Shown here piece after piece: positions 39,588 to 48,776 of a stretch of DNA of 64,000 nucleotides. Position 1 is the first letter of the stretch, and the number at the start of each line of letters is the position of its first letter. The DNA is taken from NCBI RefSeq assembly GCF_003259375.1, contig NZ_QLLN01000002.1, positions 558,001 through 622,000 of the forward strand, in the 5' to 3' direction. The stretch comes from Arenibacter echinorum (GTDB lineage: Bacteria > Bacteroidota > Bacteroidia > Flavobacteriales > Flavobacteriaceae). The position numbers and the translations under genes are program-made. Under the pieces are notes generated by a model, which was not told the DNA's origin, ran no database searches, and worked only from the letters and a program-made list of their open reading frames with translations.

Positions 39588-40940
39588 TCAATAGGCTTTT
39601 TTCTCTCCCGAAATAGCATTTAGGATGGTTTGTAAAATAATTTTTAGATCCATGAATAGAGACCAGTTCTCGATATAGAAAATATCAAATTTGGTACGGT
39701 TTAAAATATCGATATCCGTTTCTATTTCACCCCTATAGCCCCTTACTTGAGCCAGGCCTGTTATGCCTGGTTTAACAAAATGGCGAAGCATGTATTTATC
39801 TACTTTGTTGGCAAACTCATTGGTGTGTTTAACCATATGGGGGCGCGGACCGACAACGGACATATTTCCAAACAGGACATTATAAAACTGAGGAAGTTCG
39901 TCGATGCTGGTTCTGCGGATAAATCTGCCCACCTTGGTGGTACGCATATCATTTTTAACAGCCATAAGGCTGTCGGCATGTTCGTTGGGAGCCATGGACC
40001 TAAATTTATAACAATAGAATTCCTTGTTGTCAATTCCATTCCTTTTTTGTCTAAAATATACAGGTCCTTTGGTTTCCAATCTAATAATTAGCGCTATTAT
40101 AGGGGCTAACCAAGATAATATTCCAATTATTACCAATAGAGAAAAAACTATATCAAAAAGTCTTTTTAAAGCGGCATTAAGAGGATTGTGCAAAGGAATA
40201 TCCCTTAAGGACAATATGGGAATATAGTCGTAGTATTCAAAGGTGAGTTTTTTGGAAAAGATATTTTTGTTGTCAGGAATAAATTTTAAGGTTTTTAGAT
40301 TATTATCCGCAAAGTTGATGAATTCCGTTATCTGAGGATTCTTTAATTCTGATACCGAACAATATATTTCGTCAATATTATTCTCCACGATATACACAAA
40401 ACAGGAATAAATATCAAAAGATGGATCCGAAGGGCAGAACTGTTTCATAAAATGATATCCAAACTCCCTCCTTTCATTGAATACGTCTATCAACTGATCT
40501 GTTTTTTTGTTTTTACCAATGACGACTACATTTCTTATGTTCCCTTTAACCCTTTCACGGTATTTCATCAAAAGAACATAATTCAAGAACTTAATAGTAA
40601 ATATGGCTAATCCAACAGAGATAAAATATTCTCCTAACGCCAACCTACTTATATTGGGCTGTTTAAAAAAGCCAATAAAGGCATATAATATTAAAAAGAA
40701 AAAGACGAATTGGTTGAACAATAGCTTTAGAAGGTATGATACTTTAGCATATCTATATACAACATAAAAGCTATTCTTAAACGAAAGTATTGCCCAAGCC
40801 AAAGTGAGATAGCTGTGAAAAAGTATAGGGTACTGAAAGTTAATTGGCAGGATATATGCAAAAAGATTAATTACCAATAAATCAACCCCATAAGAAATTG
40901 GGGTAATGAGACTGGAATAACGGTGTCTTCTGGAAAACAT
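39588..40940 (-). CDS. Polyprenyl-phosphate sugar-phosphate transferase (initiating enzyme, WcaJ/WbaP type)
   Basis: 450 aa. Four or five transmembrane helices occupy about residues 12-120. A Rossmann-like cytosolic domain covers about 130-240. A further membrane segment lies near 267-290, followed by the bacterial sugar transferase domain: PVYFRQKRNGIDNKEFYCYKFRSM, then IRRTSIDELPQFYNVLFGNMSVVGPRP, and KPGITGLAQVRGYRG. This enzyme moves a hexose-1-phosphate to undecaprenyl phosphate, the first step of repeat-unit synthesis. The sugar cannot be told from sequence. A -7 element lies at 40978-40985. Confidence 0.92.
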   Translation of the reverse strand: MFSRRHRYSSLITPISYGVDLLVINLFAYILPINFQYPILFHSYLTLAWAILSFKNSFYVVYRYAKVSYLLKLLFNQFVFFFLILYAFIGFFKQPNISRLALGEYFISVGLAIFTIKFLNYVLLMKYRERVKGNIRNVVVIGKNKKTDQLIDVFNERREFGYHFMKQFCPSDPSFDIYSCFVYIVENNIDEIYCSVSELKNPQITEFINFADNNLKTLKFIPDNKNIFSKKLTFEYYDYIPILSLRDIPLHNPLNAALKRLFDIVFSLLVIIGILSWLAPIIALIIRLETKGPVYFRQKRNGIDNKEFYCYKFRSMAPNEHADSLMAVKNDMRTTKVGRFIRRTSIDELPQFYNVLFGNMSVVGPRPHMVKHTNEFANKVDKYMLRHFVKPGITGLAQVRGYRGEIETDIDILNRTKFDIFYIENWSLFMDLKIILQTILNAISGEKKAY

Positions 40941-40977
40941 TAATTTTATACCGTACGATTAAGTTAGCAACTCGGGA

Positions 40978-40985
40978 CAAAGATA
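40978..40985 (-). promoter_or_regulatory. Bacteroidota -7 promoter element for the sugar-phosphate transferase
   Basis: The minus strand reads TATCTTTG, 37 bp before the start codon, leaving room for a short leader. Confidence 0.5.
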
Positions 40986-41121
40986 ATTTATAAATTTAGA
41001 ATAGTTGACAAGATGTTATTAGCTATGTGCAATATCTGAATTTGTTGTAAGGGCTTTCTAAGATTGATTTTGTTTAAAAATTCGCTAAGGCAATTGTTTT
41101 TGATTTTATATTAGCCTGTAG

Positions 41122-42243
41122 TTAGGAGTTGTTCTGAAATTTGTTTTTGATCACATTGATCAAAAACATTTCATATTTTCCGTTTATAATGTTCCAATTA
41201 AATTCTTTTTCTATTTTTTCTATATTTTTTTCTGTGAATTTTGCCTTTAAGGAAAAGTAGGAATCTTCATCAATGATATTTGTAATTTGCTGGTCTGAAT
41301 CGAAATAAATTGCTTCCTCTCTTAATATACTTTGGTTAAAAATGTTGTTATTGGCGATGATAAGAGCATTAGAGGCCATAGCCTCTAAAAGGGATGGATT
41401 GGTGCCCCCTACAGAATGTCCATGAAAATAATATCGGGAATAATGTCTCAGATTGTTTAGTTCCTCTTGATTATAATTGGGACCAACAAATTTAATTCTA
41501 AAATCATTTTTATATTTTTCTTTCAATTTCAGACCATATTCATTTAGACCGCCAAAAATTATTAGAGGATTGATCGATTTTGATTTTACATATCCCTCTA
41601 TAATAGTCTCAATGTTATTTTCGGGTTCTAATCGGGCCAAAACCAACGAATATTTAAATTGCTCCAAATTATATTGTACCAAGGTATCTGGGTTCGGGTT
41701 TGTATGATTAGTAGCGCCATAGGCAATATATTCGGATTTCTTATCATAGGTCTCTAATAGGTGCTCCTGAATCCCTGAGGAATCTGCAATTAAATAATCG
41801 GAATAATTAGCACCAAGTTTTTCTGCATATTTTAAGAATTTGCGCACGGCAGGTTTGTATTTTGTGCGTTTCCATTCCAAACCATCCATATTGGTGACAA
41901 TGATACTTTTCTTGGGCATTAACCAATGCCATATTGAACTGGAAGTATAGCCCAGTTGAAGTATAATGTCAAAATTTCTTTTTCTGGCATCTAAAATGCA
42001 GTTTAAATCATATATAAACTGTCCAGAAGTACCGATTTTGTATTCTGGGTCATAACAATGAATAATATTTACTCCATTGAAACTTTTTTTCTGATAAGGA
42101 TGGTCATGTGAGTTGTAAACATAAACCATATGTCCTTTGTCCGCCATATATACAGAAAAATACTCTGCAAATTGTTCAAATCCACCGTGGTTGTTTGGAA
42201 TGCCTCTAGTTCCTAGGAGGGCTATTTTTAATGTATCTTTCAT
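41122..42243 (-). CDS. DUF1972 / GT4-type glycosyltransferase (rhamnosyltransferase-like)
   Basis: 373 aa. The N-terminus KIALLGTRGIPNNHGGFEQFAEYF is the DUF1972 signature. The central VTNMDGLEWKR.KY segment is also diagnostic. The C-terminal half has GT-B features (YSLVLARLEPENNIETIIEGY, then HGHSVGGTNPSLLEAMASN, the EX7E-like donor region). Members are often annotated as rhamnosyltransferases. The adjacent dTDP-rhamnose genes make rhamnose a reasonable donor, by inference. Its start overlaps the O-antigen ligase gene by 38 bp, so the two are cotranscribed. Confidence 0.88.
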   Translation of the reverse strand: MKDTLKIALLGTRGIPNNHGGFEQFAEYFSVYMADKGHMVYVYNSHDHPYQKKSFNGVNIIHCYDPEYKIGTSGQFIYDLNCILDARKRNFDIILQLGYTSSSIWHWLMPKKSIIVTNMDGLEWKRTKYKPAVRKFLKYAEKLGANYSDYLIADSSGIQEHLLETYDKKSEYIAYGATNHTNPNPDTLVQYNLEQFKYSLVLARLEPENNIETIIEGYVKSKSINPLIIFGGLNEYGLKLKEKYKNDFRIKFVGPNYNQEELNNLRHYSRYYFHGHSVGGTNPSLLEAMASNALIIANNNIFNQSILREEAIYFDSDQQITNIIDEDSYFSLKAKFTEKNIEKIEKEFNWNIINGKYEMFLINVIKNKFQNNS

Positions 42244-43486
42244 TCAAATGGTAATAGAAAATAAAATTCACAAATATGAAAAAAATAATGCCGTATTGCC
42301 GATTTAACAATGATTCTGTTAAGCCCGCCAACATGAATATAGCAAGGAAAATTAAATATGGTTTGTTTTTTGAAACATAGGCATAATATATGGATCTGAT
42401 TAAAATTGAAATCAAGATTAATGCACCCAATAAACCCATCGAAAATAATGATTCAAGGTACATATTGTGAATGTTAAAACTATCCATTTCTGCCCACGGA
42501 AGGTTTGCATCTATATAGGCCTTATTATATGAATTCTGGGAATCACCAGTTCCAAATCCCAAAAGTATATTGCTCTGACAAAATTCCAAGAATACGGCTT
42601 TCCACTGATAAATTCTGGAATATAATCCGCCCGAAAAGTACTTGGTTTCTTCAAGTGGTTGAAAAATTCCCTTAAGCCGTAAATATAGAACATCATTAAA
42701 AGCAGTTAACAAGCCAAAAACAAAAAACAAACTAATTGATCCCAAAATAAAAGAAATTATCTTTTTTCGTTTATAAAAATATCTTCCAATGATAATTAGA
42801 GCAATAAGGGTATAAGTAAATAAAATTGTTCTAGCAGAGAGTAATATGAGCCCTGAGCTTAAAATAATTATAATGGGATAACGCATTTTATTGGTCCATT
42901 TGTTATCCAAAATATCCTGAATATACATGTTATACAATAAAATCACTGCGGCAAAAGAAATGTAAAGAGAAAGATATATTGCAGTGATATTCACATTTCC
43001 AGCCAAGTAATGATATGTAAAAAACCAAGATTTAAGAATTGTAATCTCTATGTCATTAGATAAGTTATAGAATATATTTTTGGATAATGCAACTATTAGG
43101 GCTATGAGTACCATTCCTGTTAAAACCCAAATAAAGCTGTTTAGAAACCACTTATAAACCCTGCGGTCCTGTACCATAAATCCAATAGCTATTGGCAAGA
43201 AGGGAAAGGCAATACTTCTTTCCAATAATTTAATTGCTTGATGGCTATTATCACTAAGAAAGCAATTAATAACTATAAGTATAAAATAGCTCAAAAAAAG
43301 TAAATAGTATTTGTCTTTTATAATAGAAAAGAATAGTTCTCTATCCCAAGATATATACAGATTGAAAAAAAAAATTGCGAAAAGACAATAAGAATTTAGA
43401 TTATTTGAAAATACTAAAGTTGAACAAAAAATGATTATCAATATAAGATTTATGATTCCAGGATATTGTTTTGGCAATATTTTCAT
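42206..43486 (-). CDS. O-antigen ligase/polymerase family membrane protein (Wzy/WaaL type)
   Basis: 426 aa, about 11-12 transmembrane helices across the whole length. A long periplasmic loop near residues 285-340 (YSRIYQWKAVFLEFCQSNILLGFGTGDSQN...DSFNIHNMYLESLFSMG) is the hallmark of the O-antigen ligase/polymerase fold. It either polymerises repeat units or ligates the finished chain to a lipid or protein acceptor. A second Wzy-like protein lies at 48773-49963, so the two may divide these roles. It is divergent from the O-acetyltransferase gene, 230 bp apart. Confidence 0.85.
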   Translation of the reverse strand: MKILPKQYPGIINLILIIIFCSTLVFSNNLNSYCLFAIFFFNLYISWDRELFFSIIKDKYYLLFLSYFILIVINCFLSDNSHQAIKLLERSIAFPFLPIAIGFMVQDRRVYKWFLNSFIWVLTGMVLIALIVALSKNIFYNLSNDIEITILKSWFFTYHYLAGNVNITAIYLSLYISFAAVILLYNMYIQDILDNKWTNKMRYPIIIILSSGLILLSARTILFTYTLIALIIIGRYFYKRKKIISFILGSISLFFVFGLLTAFNDVLYLRLKGIFQPLEETKYFSGGLYSRIYQWKAVFLEFCQSNILLGFGTGDSQNSYNKAYIDANLPWAEMDSFNIHNMYLESLFSMGLLGALILISILIRSIYYAYVSKNKPYLIFLAIFMLAGLTESLLNRQYGIIFFIFVNFIFYYHLNERYIKNSPPRN

Positions 43487-43716
43487 AAATTACATTTATT
43501 ATTCAATTTAGATTCCATGATAAATGGTTGGTTGTCAAAATCAATCTTAATTAGTTCACTAAATAAATTATTATAACATTATTTTAACCAATGTTTGAAG
43601 TCTAAAATAATTATGGTCTTCCCCGTATCAGGATAAACGGCAAATTTAACCAGATTAATTTAATAAAAGATAAAAATATCCTATACCTTCGTTTTTTTAA
43701 ATATTGATCATTACCA

Positions 43717-45165
43717 ATGGTTTTTAGCTCTGCTTTATTCTTATTTATTTTCCTTCCTTTTGTAATTATCGGCAATTTACTTTTAGTACCAAAATTCAGA
43801 AACTTTTTTTTGCTTTTGTCAAGTTTATTTTTTTACGCTTGGGGGGAAGGAGTCATTCTTATTCTCATGATATCTTCAATTTGTTTGAATTATATCTTCG
43901 GTTTAGGAATTGATTATTTTTTAACAAAGTACAATAGTAGAAATACCGCAAAATTTATACTTACAATAGCGGTGCTTACAAATGTATCCTTTCTAATTTA
44001 CTACAAATATTATGGATTCATTTTGGAGAATATCCAATGGATGGGTTCGTTTGGAAATATTAGTATCGCTGATATTGCCTTACCAATAGGCATATCATTT
44101 TATACCTTTCAAAGTCTATCATATTGCATTGATGTATATAGACAGGAGGTTTCCTCTCAAAAGAACCCTTTAAATTTGGGTCTGTATATATCTCTATTCC
44201 CGCAATTAATAGCTGGTCCAATAGTTCGCTATCATGATATTGATCAGCAGATTACCAATAGAACCATAGAAAAGGATGTTTTCGTTGATGGTATATTACA
44301 ATTTGTTAGGGGACTGGTAAAAAAAATGATTTTTGCGAATACAGCAGCTATCATTGCAGATCAAACTTTTGCTGTTGCAGCAGAAAATTTGCCAACATCT
44401 GTAGCTTGGATCGGAATTATATGTTACGCTCTTCAGATTTATTTTGATTTTTCAGGCTATTCGGACATGGCACTAGGTTTAGGTAAGATGTTCGGATTTA
44501 AGTTTGCGATAAACTTTGATTACCCCTATATCTCCAAATCAATACAGGAATTTTGGCGACGTTGGCACATTTCATTATCTACTTGGTTTAGAGATTATTT
44601 ATATATTCCATTGGGAGGAAGTAGAGGAAAAAAATGGACAATATACCGTAATTTGATTATTGTTTTTTTAATTACTGGAATATGGCATGGCGCAAGTTGG
44701 AATTTTGTGATTTGGGGTTTGTTTCATGGTACATTTTTAATTTTTGAAAGAATAGGAGGCAAGAACATTTTGAATAAAATACCATTAATTTTTCAGCATT
44801 TTTATGCTATAGTTGTGGTTTTGTTTGGGTGGGTCTTTTTTAGATCTGAAACCTTAGACTATTCCATGGGATATTTCAAAAGTATGTTTGGACTTTCCAA
44901 AGGGACAAATTATGCTCCACTTGCCGAATTGGATAATTTTGTGTTGACAATACTAATTTTAGGTATTATTATTTCAACTCCTATTCGATATAAAGCTATT
45001 AAATTGATAAATCAATTTGAGTCAGATAAATTTTTTAGTCAGAATCCTATCTACTTTGGGTTCAAAAAATTTGCTATTCTTATGTTTATGTTATTAGGAT
45101 TTTTGATCTGTGCCATGCAAATAGCCGGTAATAGCTATAATCCTTTTATTTATTTTAGATTCTAA
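43717..45165 (+). CDS. MBOAT-family O-acyltransferase (AlgI-like)
   Basis: 482 aa, about 11 transmembrane helices. The N-terminus MVFSSALFLFIFLPFV is typical of AlgI relatives. The conserved core EFWRRWHISLSTWFRDYLYIPLGG leads to the catalytic His324 in TGIWHGASWNFVIWG. AlgI-type MBOAT proteins pass acetyl groups across the inner membrane for O-acetylation of a polysaccharide. The next gene (9 bp on) encodes the AlgJ/AlgX-like periplasmic partner. The pair runs opposite to the flanking polysaccharide genes. A near-consensus -7 element (TACCTTCG at about 43684-43691) precedes it. Confidence 0.93.
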   Translation: MVFSSALFLFIFLPFVIIGNLLLVPKFRNFFLLLSSLFFYAWGEGVILILMISSICLNYIFGLGIDYFLTKYNSRNTAKFILTIAVLTNVSFLIYYKYYGFILENIQWMGSFGNISIADIALPIGISFYTFQSLSYCIDVYRQEVSSQKNPLNLGLYISLFPQLIAGPIVRYHDIDQQITNRTIEKDVFVDGILQFVRGLVKKMIFANTAAIIADQTFAVAAENLPTSVAWIGIICYALQIYFDFSGYSDMALGLGKMFGFKFAINFDYPYISKSIQEFWRRWHISLSTWFRDYLYIPLGGSRGKKWTIYRNLIIVFLITGIWHGASWNFVIWGLFHGTFLIFERIGGKNILNKIPLIFQHFYAIVVVLFGWVFFRSETLDYSMGYFKSMFGLSKGTNYAPLAELDNFVLTILILGIIISTPIRYKAIKLINQFESDKFFSQNPIYFGFKKFAILMFMLLGFLICAMQIAGNSYNPFIYFRF

Positions 45166-45174
45166 TCAGAAACC

Positions 45175-46932
45175 ATGATTAATTCCATAATCAAGAAAAT
45201 TGTAATCGTCTTAGCTGGAGTACTTGTTTTTCTGGTATGCAATTGGCTATTGGAAAAATTAGGCAGCAGACTAAGTTATGAAAATGGCATAACTATTACT
45301 TTACAAGCTGAAGTTTTAGAGGACGATACTTTTCAGGTATACTATAAAAATGAATTCGATAAAGGATTTTCAGGTATCAAAAGTATAAAGAAGGAAGTTT
45401 CGGGAAATTCGTATTTACAGGATATTCAATTTCAAATTCCTTTGGATTCTGTTGCCACTATTAGGCTTGATATTGGAGAGAATAGCAACCAGAAGCCAAT
45501 ATATTACAGTGAAATCATCATATCCCGATATAATGAGGAATTTCGAATTAAAGACACGGATTTATTGGATTATTTTAATGGCAACGGTTTTATAGAAATT
45601 GACACGTCAGAACATAGATTAAAGACTAAAATCCGAAGTGACCTATGGGCAGCGTATGACCCTTTTTTAACCTCAAAACATCTTGAGGAAGTTTTTGTGA
45701 AAATGTCAAGCATTTCGCAGCCTAAGGGAAGAGTCCATTCCCTTATTGCCCTACTTTTTACAATATGTTTCCTATTATATTTTATTATTTACTATCCAAA
45801 ATACCATGGTTTGGCAACCATTTCAAATGTATATTCCAATATTCTAATATCCTGCTTCTTATTATTGCTGCTCATGCCTACACTAGTTGGAAAAGAGGAG
45901 GTGCAGGGCAATGTTAATAGTGAAAATAGAATATTAGTGGCTAAACCAGAACTGACTTGGGACAGTATCTTGTCCTTTCCGGAATCCTATGATAACTATT
46001 TTAGTGATAATTTTGGATTTAGGGAGGATCTAGTAAGTCTTTTAAGCTATTTAAAGGTAAAGTTATTTAATGAATCATCCGTACCTGATAAAGTAATTAT
46101 TGGTCAAAATGGATGGATGTATCTTTGGGGAAATTTTTATCAAATAAAACAAGATTACACCAGAGAGAACTTACATTCTACAGAGGAGTTGAAAGAAGTA
46201 TTCGATACTTGGGATCAAACACAAAAAAAATTAAATGAGAGTGGTATAAAGCACTATATAGCCTTTTATCCCAACAAACACACAATTTATCCGGAATTCC
46301 TGCCATATAGGATTAAATTATTACAGAAAGATACTATTTCTAGGGCCGATCAAGTGCTAAAGTATTCTAAGGAAACAAAATCCAGTCTCAATTTGCTAGA
46401 TATTAGAAGCAACTTGATAAGTGCAAAGAAAAATGGCATTTTATATCATAAACATGATAGCCATTGGAATGATTTAGGAGCTTTTTTGGCTTACCGTGAA
46501 CTTATCCCGTTTATTACTGAAGGTTTGGATAGCATTTCTCCGATTAAAAGTAAATCGGATTATGATATTTCTTTCAAAAACGAAACAGGAGGGGGGTTGT
46601 TAAAAGCCCTAGGGCTTGAGAATGACGGTGCATTTATGGAGGAAAATCCACATTTTAAAAGTAAAGAAACAATAAACATTGTTAATGGGGATACAAAATA
46701 TTTTCCGCCTTCAACCATAATTGATATTAATCATAATTCAAAGAATAAATTGACGGCTTTATTCTTTCGGGATTCATTTACAATCGCACTAAGACCTTTT
46801 ATCTCCCAACATTTTTATAAAACCGTATATATTTGGGGGGGATATGATTATAAAATTGTTCAGAAGGTAAGGCCGGATATTGTTGTAGAAGGGAATGTTG
46901 AAAGATATTTTAGCGGTTATATTGTAAAGTAG
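45175..46932 (+). CDS. AlgJ/AlgX-like SGNH O-acetyltransferase with an extra N-terminal domain
   Basis: 585 aa. An N-terminal membrane helix (about residues 7-24) precedes a beta-rich region (about 30-185), then two helices (about 188-207 and 220-240), and finally the SGNH-like AlgX/AlgJ domain (about 255-585). Catalytic-type residues are visible: KHDSHWNDLGAF (Asp428, His430) and FFRDSFT (Ser534). This enzyme would place acetyl groups, delivered by the AlgI-like partner, on the polysaccharide in the periplasm. The 240-residue N-terminal portion with three helices is longer than in plain AlgJ proteins and of unknown role. Confidence 0.87.
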   Translation: MINSIIKKIVIVLAGVLVFLVCNWLLEKLGSRLSYENGITITLQAEVLEDDTFQVYYKNEFDKGFSGIKSIKKEVSGNSYLQDIQFQIPLDSVATIRLDIGENSNQKPIYYSEIIISRYNEEFRIKDTDLLDYFNGNGFIEIDTSEHRLKTKIRSDLWAAYDPFLTSKHLEEVFVKMSSISQPKGRVHSLIALLFTICFLLYFIIYYPKYHGLATISNVYSNILISCFLLLLLMPTLVGKEEVQGNVNSENRILVAKPELTWDSILSFPESYDNYFSDNFGFREDLVSLLSYLKVKLFNESSVPDKVIIGQNGWMYLWGNFYQIKQDYTRENLHSTEELKEVFDTWDQTQKKLNESGIKHYIAFYPNKHTIYPEFLPYRIKLLQKDTISRADQVLKYSKETKSSLNLLDIRSNLISAKKNGILYHKHDSHWNDLGAFLAYRELIPFITEGLDSISPIKSKSDYDISFKNETGGGLLKALGLENDGAFMEENPHFKSKETINIVNGDTKYFPPSTIIDINHNSKNKLTALFFRDSFTIALRPFISQHFYKTVYIWGGYDYKIVQKVRPDIVVEGNVERYFSGYIVK

Positions 46933-47562
46933 TACTCTTTCGGCCAAACAGTAGTAATAGAAGCCATTTGTGCATAATATTTTGGTCAGTATTATATCCT
47001 TTGGAAATAGGATAGGGACTTTCTTATGTTTTGCCCTTTACCCCACTATTTAAGGTTTGCACATTTACAGGCTTTTGATATGGCCTGTCCCTGTATTTGG
47101 TAATGTTGGCGTTATGTTACATTATGTTCCAAATTGTCAAGACCATTAATATCTCGATATGAGTTTTTTTATGAATTGATTACTTATAGAAATTCATCCT
47201 ATAATTGTAAAGTTCAATGTGATTTGTCCATATGGGCCAATTATTATCTTATAAATTAATGGACCAATTATAATCAATGCTTGAGCCGAGGGTTTGGTGT
47301 TTTTTAATGCCCAATTTTGATATCTTTTTGGCACCTCATTTTTTTTGTGGACATAATAAAATATTCATTAACTTTTACTCCTAGTCAACATTCAGGCTTA
47401 TTTGGGTTCCAAGAACCTTATTAAGTCCGGGAATATTGGGAGTAAAACAAAATTCCCGATATTGTTTTTTCAAGAAACAAGGCTAGTTTTTCAAATCCTT
47501 ATCGACATAATTTAAAAAAAAGGAAACATTGAAATGTAGTTCAATTAAACGTTATACGGTAT
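46933..47562. other. 630-bp gap between the acetyltransferase and GDPD genes
   Basis: No intact gene is seen. A strong terminator-like hairpin lies at 47432-47470, about 500 bp after the AlgJ stop (listed separately). Two related short motifs (GGCCAATTATTATC at about 47233 and GGACCAATTATAATC at about 47261) form an imperfect direct repeat of unknown meaning. Confidence 0.4.
47432..47470 (+). terminator. Orphan rho-independent terminator
   Basis: AATATTGGGA (47432-47441) pairs with TCCCGATATT (47454-47463), one G-U pair, and a run of six T follows at 47465-47470. It is plus-strand oriented, 500 bp after the nearest upstream gene and about 90 bp before the GDPD gene. Confidence 0.75.
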
Positions 47563-48456
47563 ATGAATTGGAAATTATCGAATGCTAAATTTTTTCTGAT
47601 TGCCACAAGATTTATAAACGATAGCTTGACTTTTTTCTTTGGAAAGCGGATTATACATTTTTATATCATAATCTGCCTTTTTGTAGGCTGTGAATATGCA
47701 GATGAAAGTGATTTTACACATATCGGGATCACTGCTCACCGAGGTAATTCCGTAGAATACCCAGAAAATACAATTCCAGCATTCCAGAGTGCAATTTCTC
47801 TGGGAGTAGACTGGATGGAGCTTGACATCCACAAAACTAAGGATGGACAAATAGTGGTGATTCACGACTATGACACAGGCAACCTTGGTGACCGGAATCT
47901 TAGAGTGGCCGAAGTAACTTATGACGAGTTGAAAGCTGTTGACATGGCCCATGAATTTAGGATAAGGAATAAACTTACGTTCAAAGAGTGTCCACCCGCA
48001 AGTGTCCCATTGTTGTCGGACATTATTAAATTGGTTATGCAACAAAATGGGACCAGATTATCCATTCAGCCTAAAACAAATTGCGGTAAAGAAGCCATGG
48101 ACATTATCAAGGTATTGAATGCCGAAGCCTGGGTTGGATTTAATGACGATAGCGTGCTTAAAATGAAGGAAGTAAAGGAAAAAGTGAAATCAATCCCAGT
48201 GTTTTGGGATCGTCCTGGTGATACAAATATAGATGATGATCTAAAGATAGCTCAAATTGAGGGTTTTGAATCTATAGTAATTTACCACTTTGGAATAACC
48301 AAGGAAAAGGTGGATAAGATACATGAAGCTGGACTGGAAGTTGGAGCACACACAGTAAATGAACCGGCAAGAATTAAAGTATTATTAGGTCTTGGTGTTG
48401 ACCGATTCTACACAGATGACCCACATCGACTTATGCAGTTATTGGGAAGGAAATGA
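47563..48456 (+). CDS. Glycerophosphodiester phosphodiesterase-family lipoprotein
   Basis: 297 aa. A hydrophobic stretch (residues about 31-42) ends in a lipobox-like LFVGC (Cys43), after an unusually long N-terminal lead; an internal start is possible. The GDPD domain has the catalytic set ITAHRGNSVEYPENT (His59, Arg60), WMELDIH (Glu87, Asp89) and VVIHD (His101). GDPD enzymes hydrolyse glycerophosphodiesters, commonly to glycerol-3-phosphate. Here, beside genes for a glycerol-phosphate polymer, it could trim that polymer or recycle its units; that link is inference. C-terminal HTVNEPARIKVLLGLGVDRFYTDDP is typical. Confidence 0.9.
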   Translation: MNWKLSNAKFFLIATRFINDSLTFFFGKRIIHFYIIICLFVGCEYADESDFTHIGITAHRGNSVEYPENTIPAFQSAISLGVDWMELDIHKTKDGQIVVIHDYDTGNLGDRNLRVAEVTYDELKAVDMAHEFRIRNKLTFKECPPASVPLLSDIIKLVMQQNGTRLSIQPKTNCGKEAMDIIKVLNAEAWVGFNDDSVLKMKEVKEKVKSIPVFWDRPGDTNIDDDLKIAQIEGFESIVIYHFGITKEKVDKIHEAGLEVGAHTVNEPARIKVLLGLGVDRFYTDDPHRLMQLLGRK

Positions 48457-48489
48457 TATTGCAAATCAATAGCAATATAGGACCAGCTC

Positions 48490-48776
48490 GGGATTTTGGA
48501 TAAACAATCGTGTGTTTGAAGAACAAATCCTTGGAGAATTTAGTCCAATAATATGTAATAAGTTCTTTGCAATTTGTCCTGAGGACTATAATCTGATATA
48601 GCTCCCTTTTTGTGTTCTGAGAAAAAGGGTTAAAACAAGCCAAGTATTCCAAGATAGAACGCTATAAATCAACTCAGGTATATCCTATAACAAATGCTAA
48701 ATACTATTCTGGGGTGAAGTATAGTTTTAAGGAAAATCAATGGGAAGAACAAATTCTAAAATTACCATATTTTTAG
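48490..48776 (+). pseudogene. Possible decayed coding remnant between the GDPD and wzy-like genes
   Basis: Plus-strand stretches look protein-like but are broken. One frame reads FWINNRVFEEQILGEFSP and on to CPEDYNLI before a stop near 48600. Another, from 48621 to a TAG at 48774-48776, reads ...NAKYYSGVKYSFKENQWEEQ.... No start codon or single frame unites them. The remnant's identity is unknown, and chance cannot be excluded. Confidence 0.22.

Noticed and set aside
47575-48045. 156-codon minus-strand reading frame
   Set aside because: It is antisense to the GDPD gene, which carries a full catalytic motif set.
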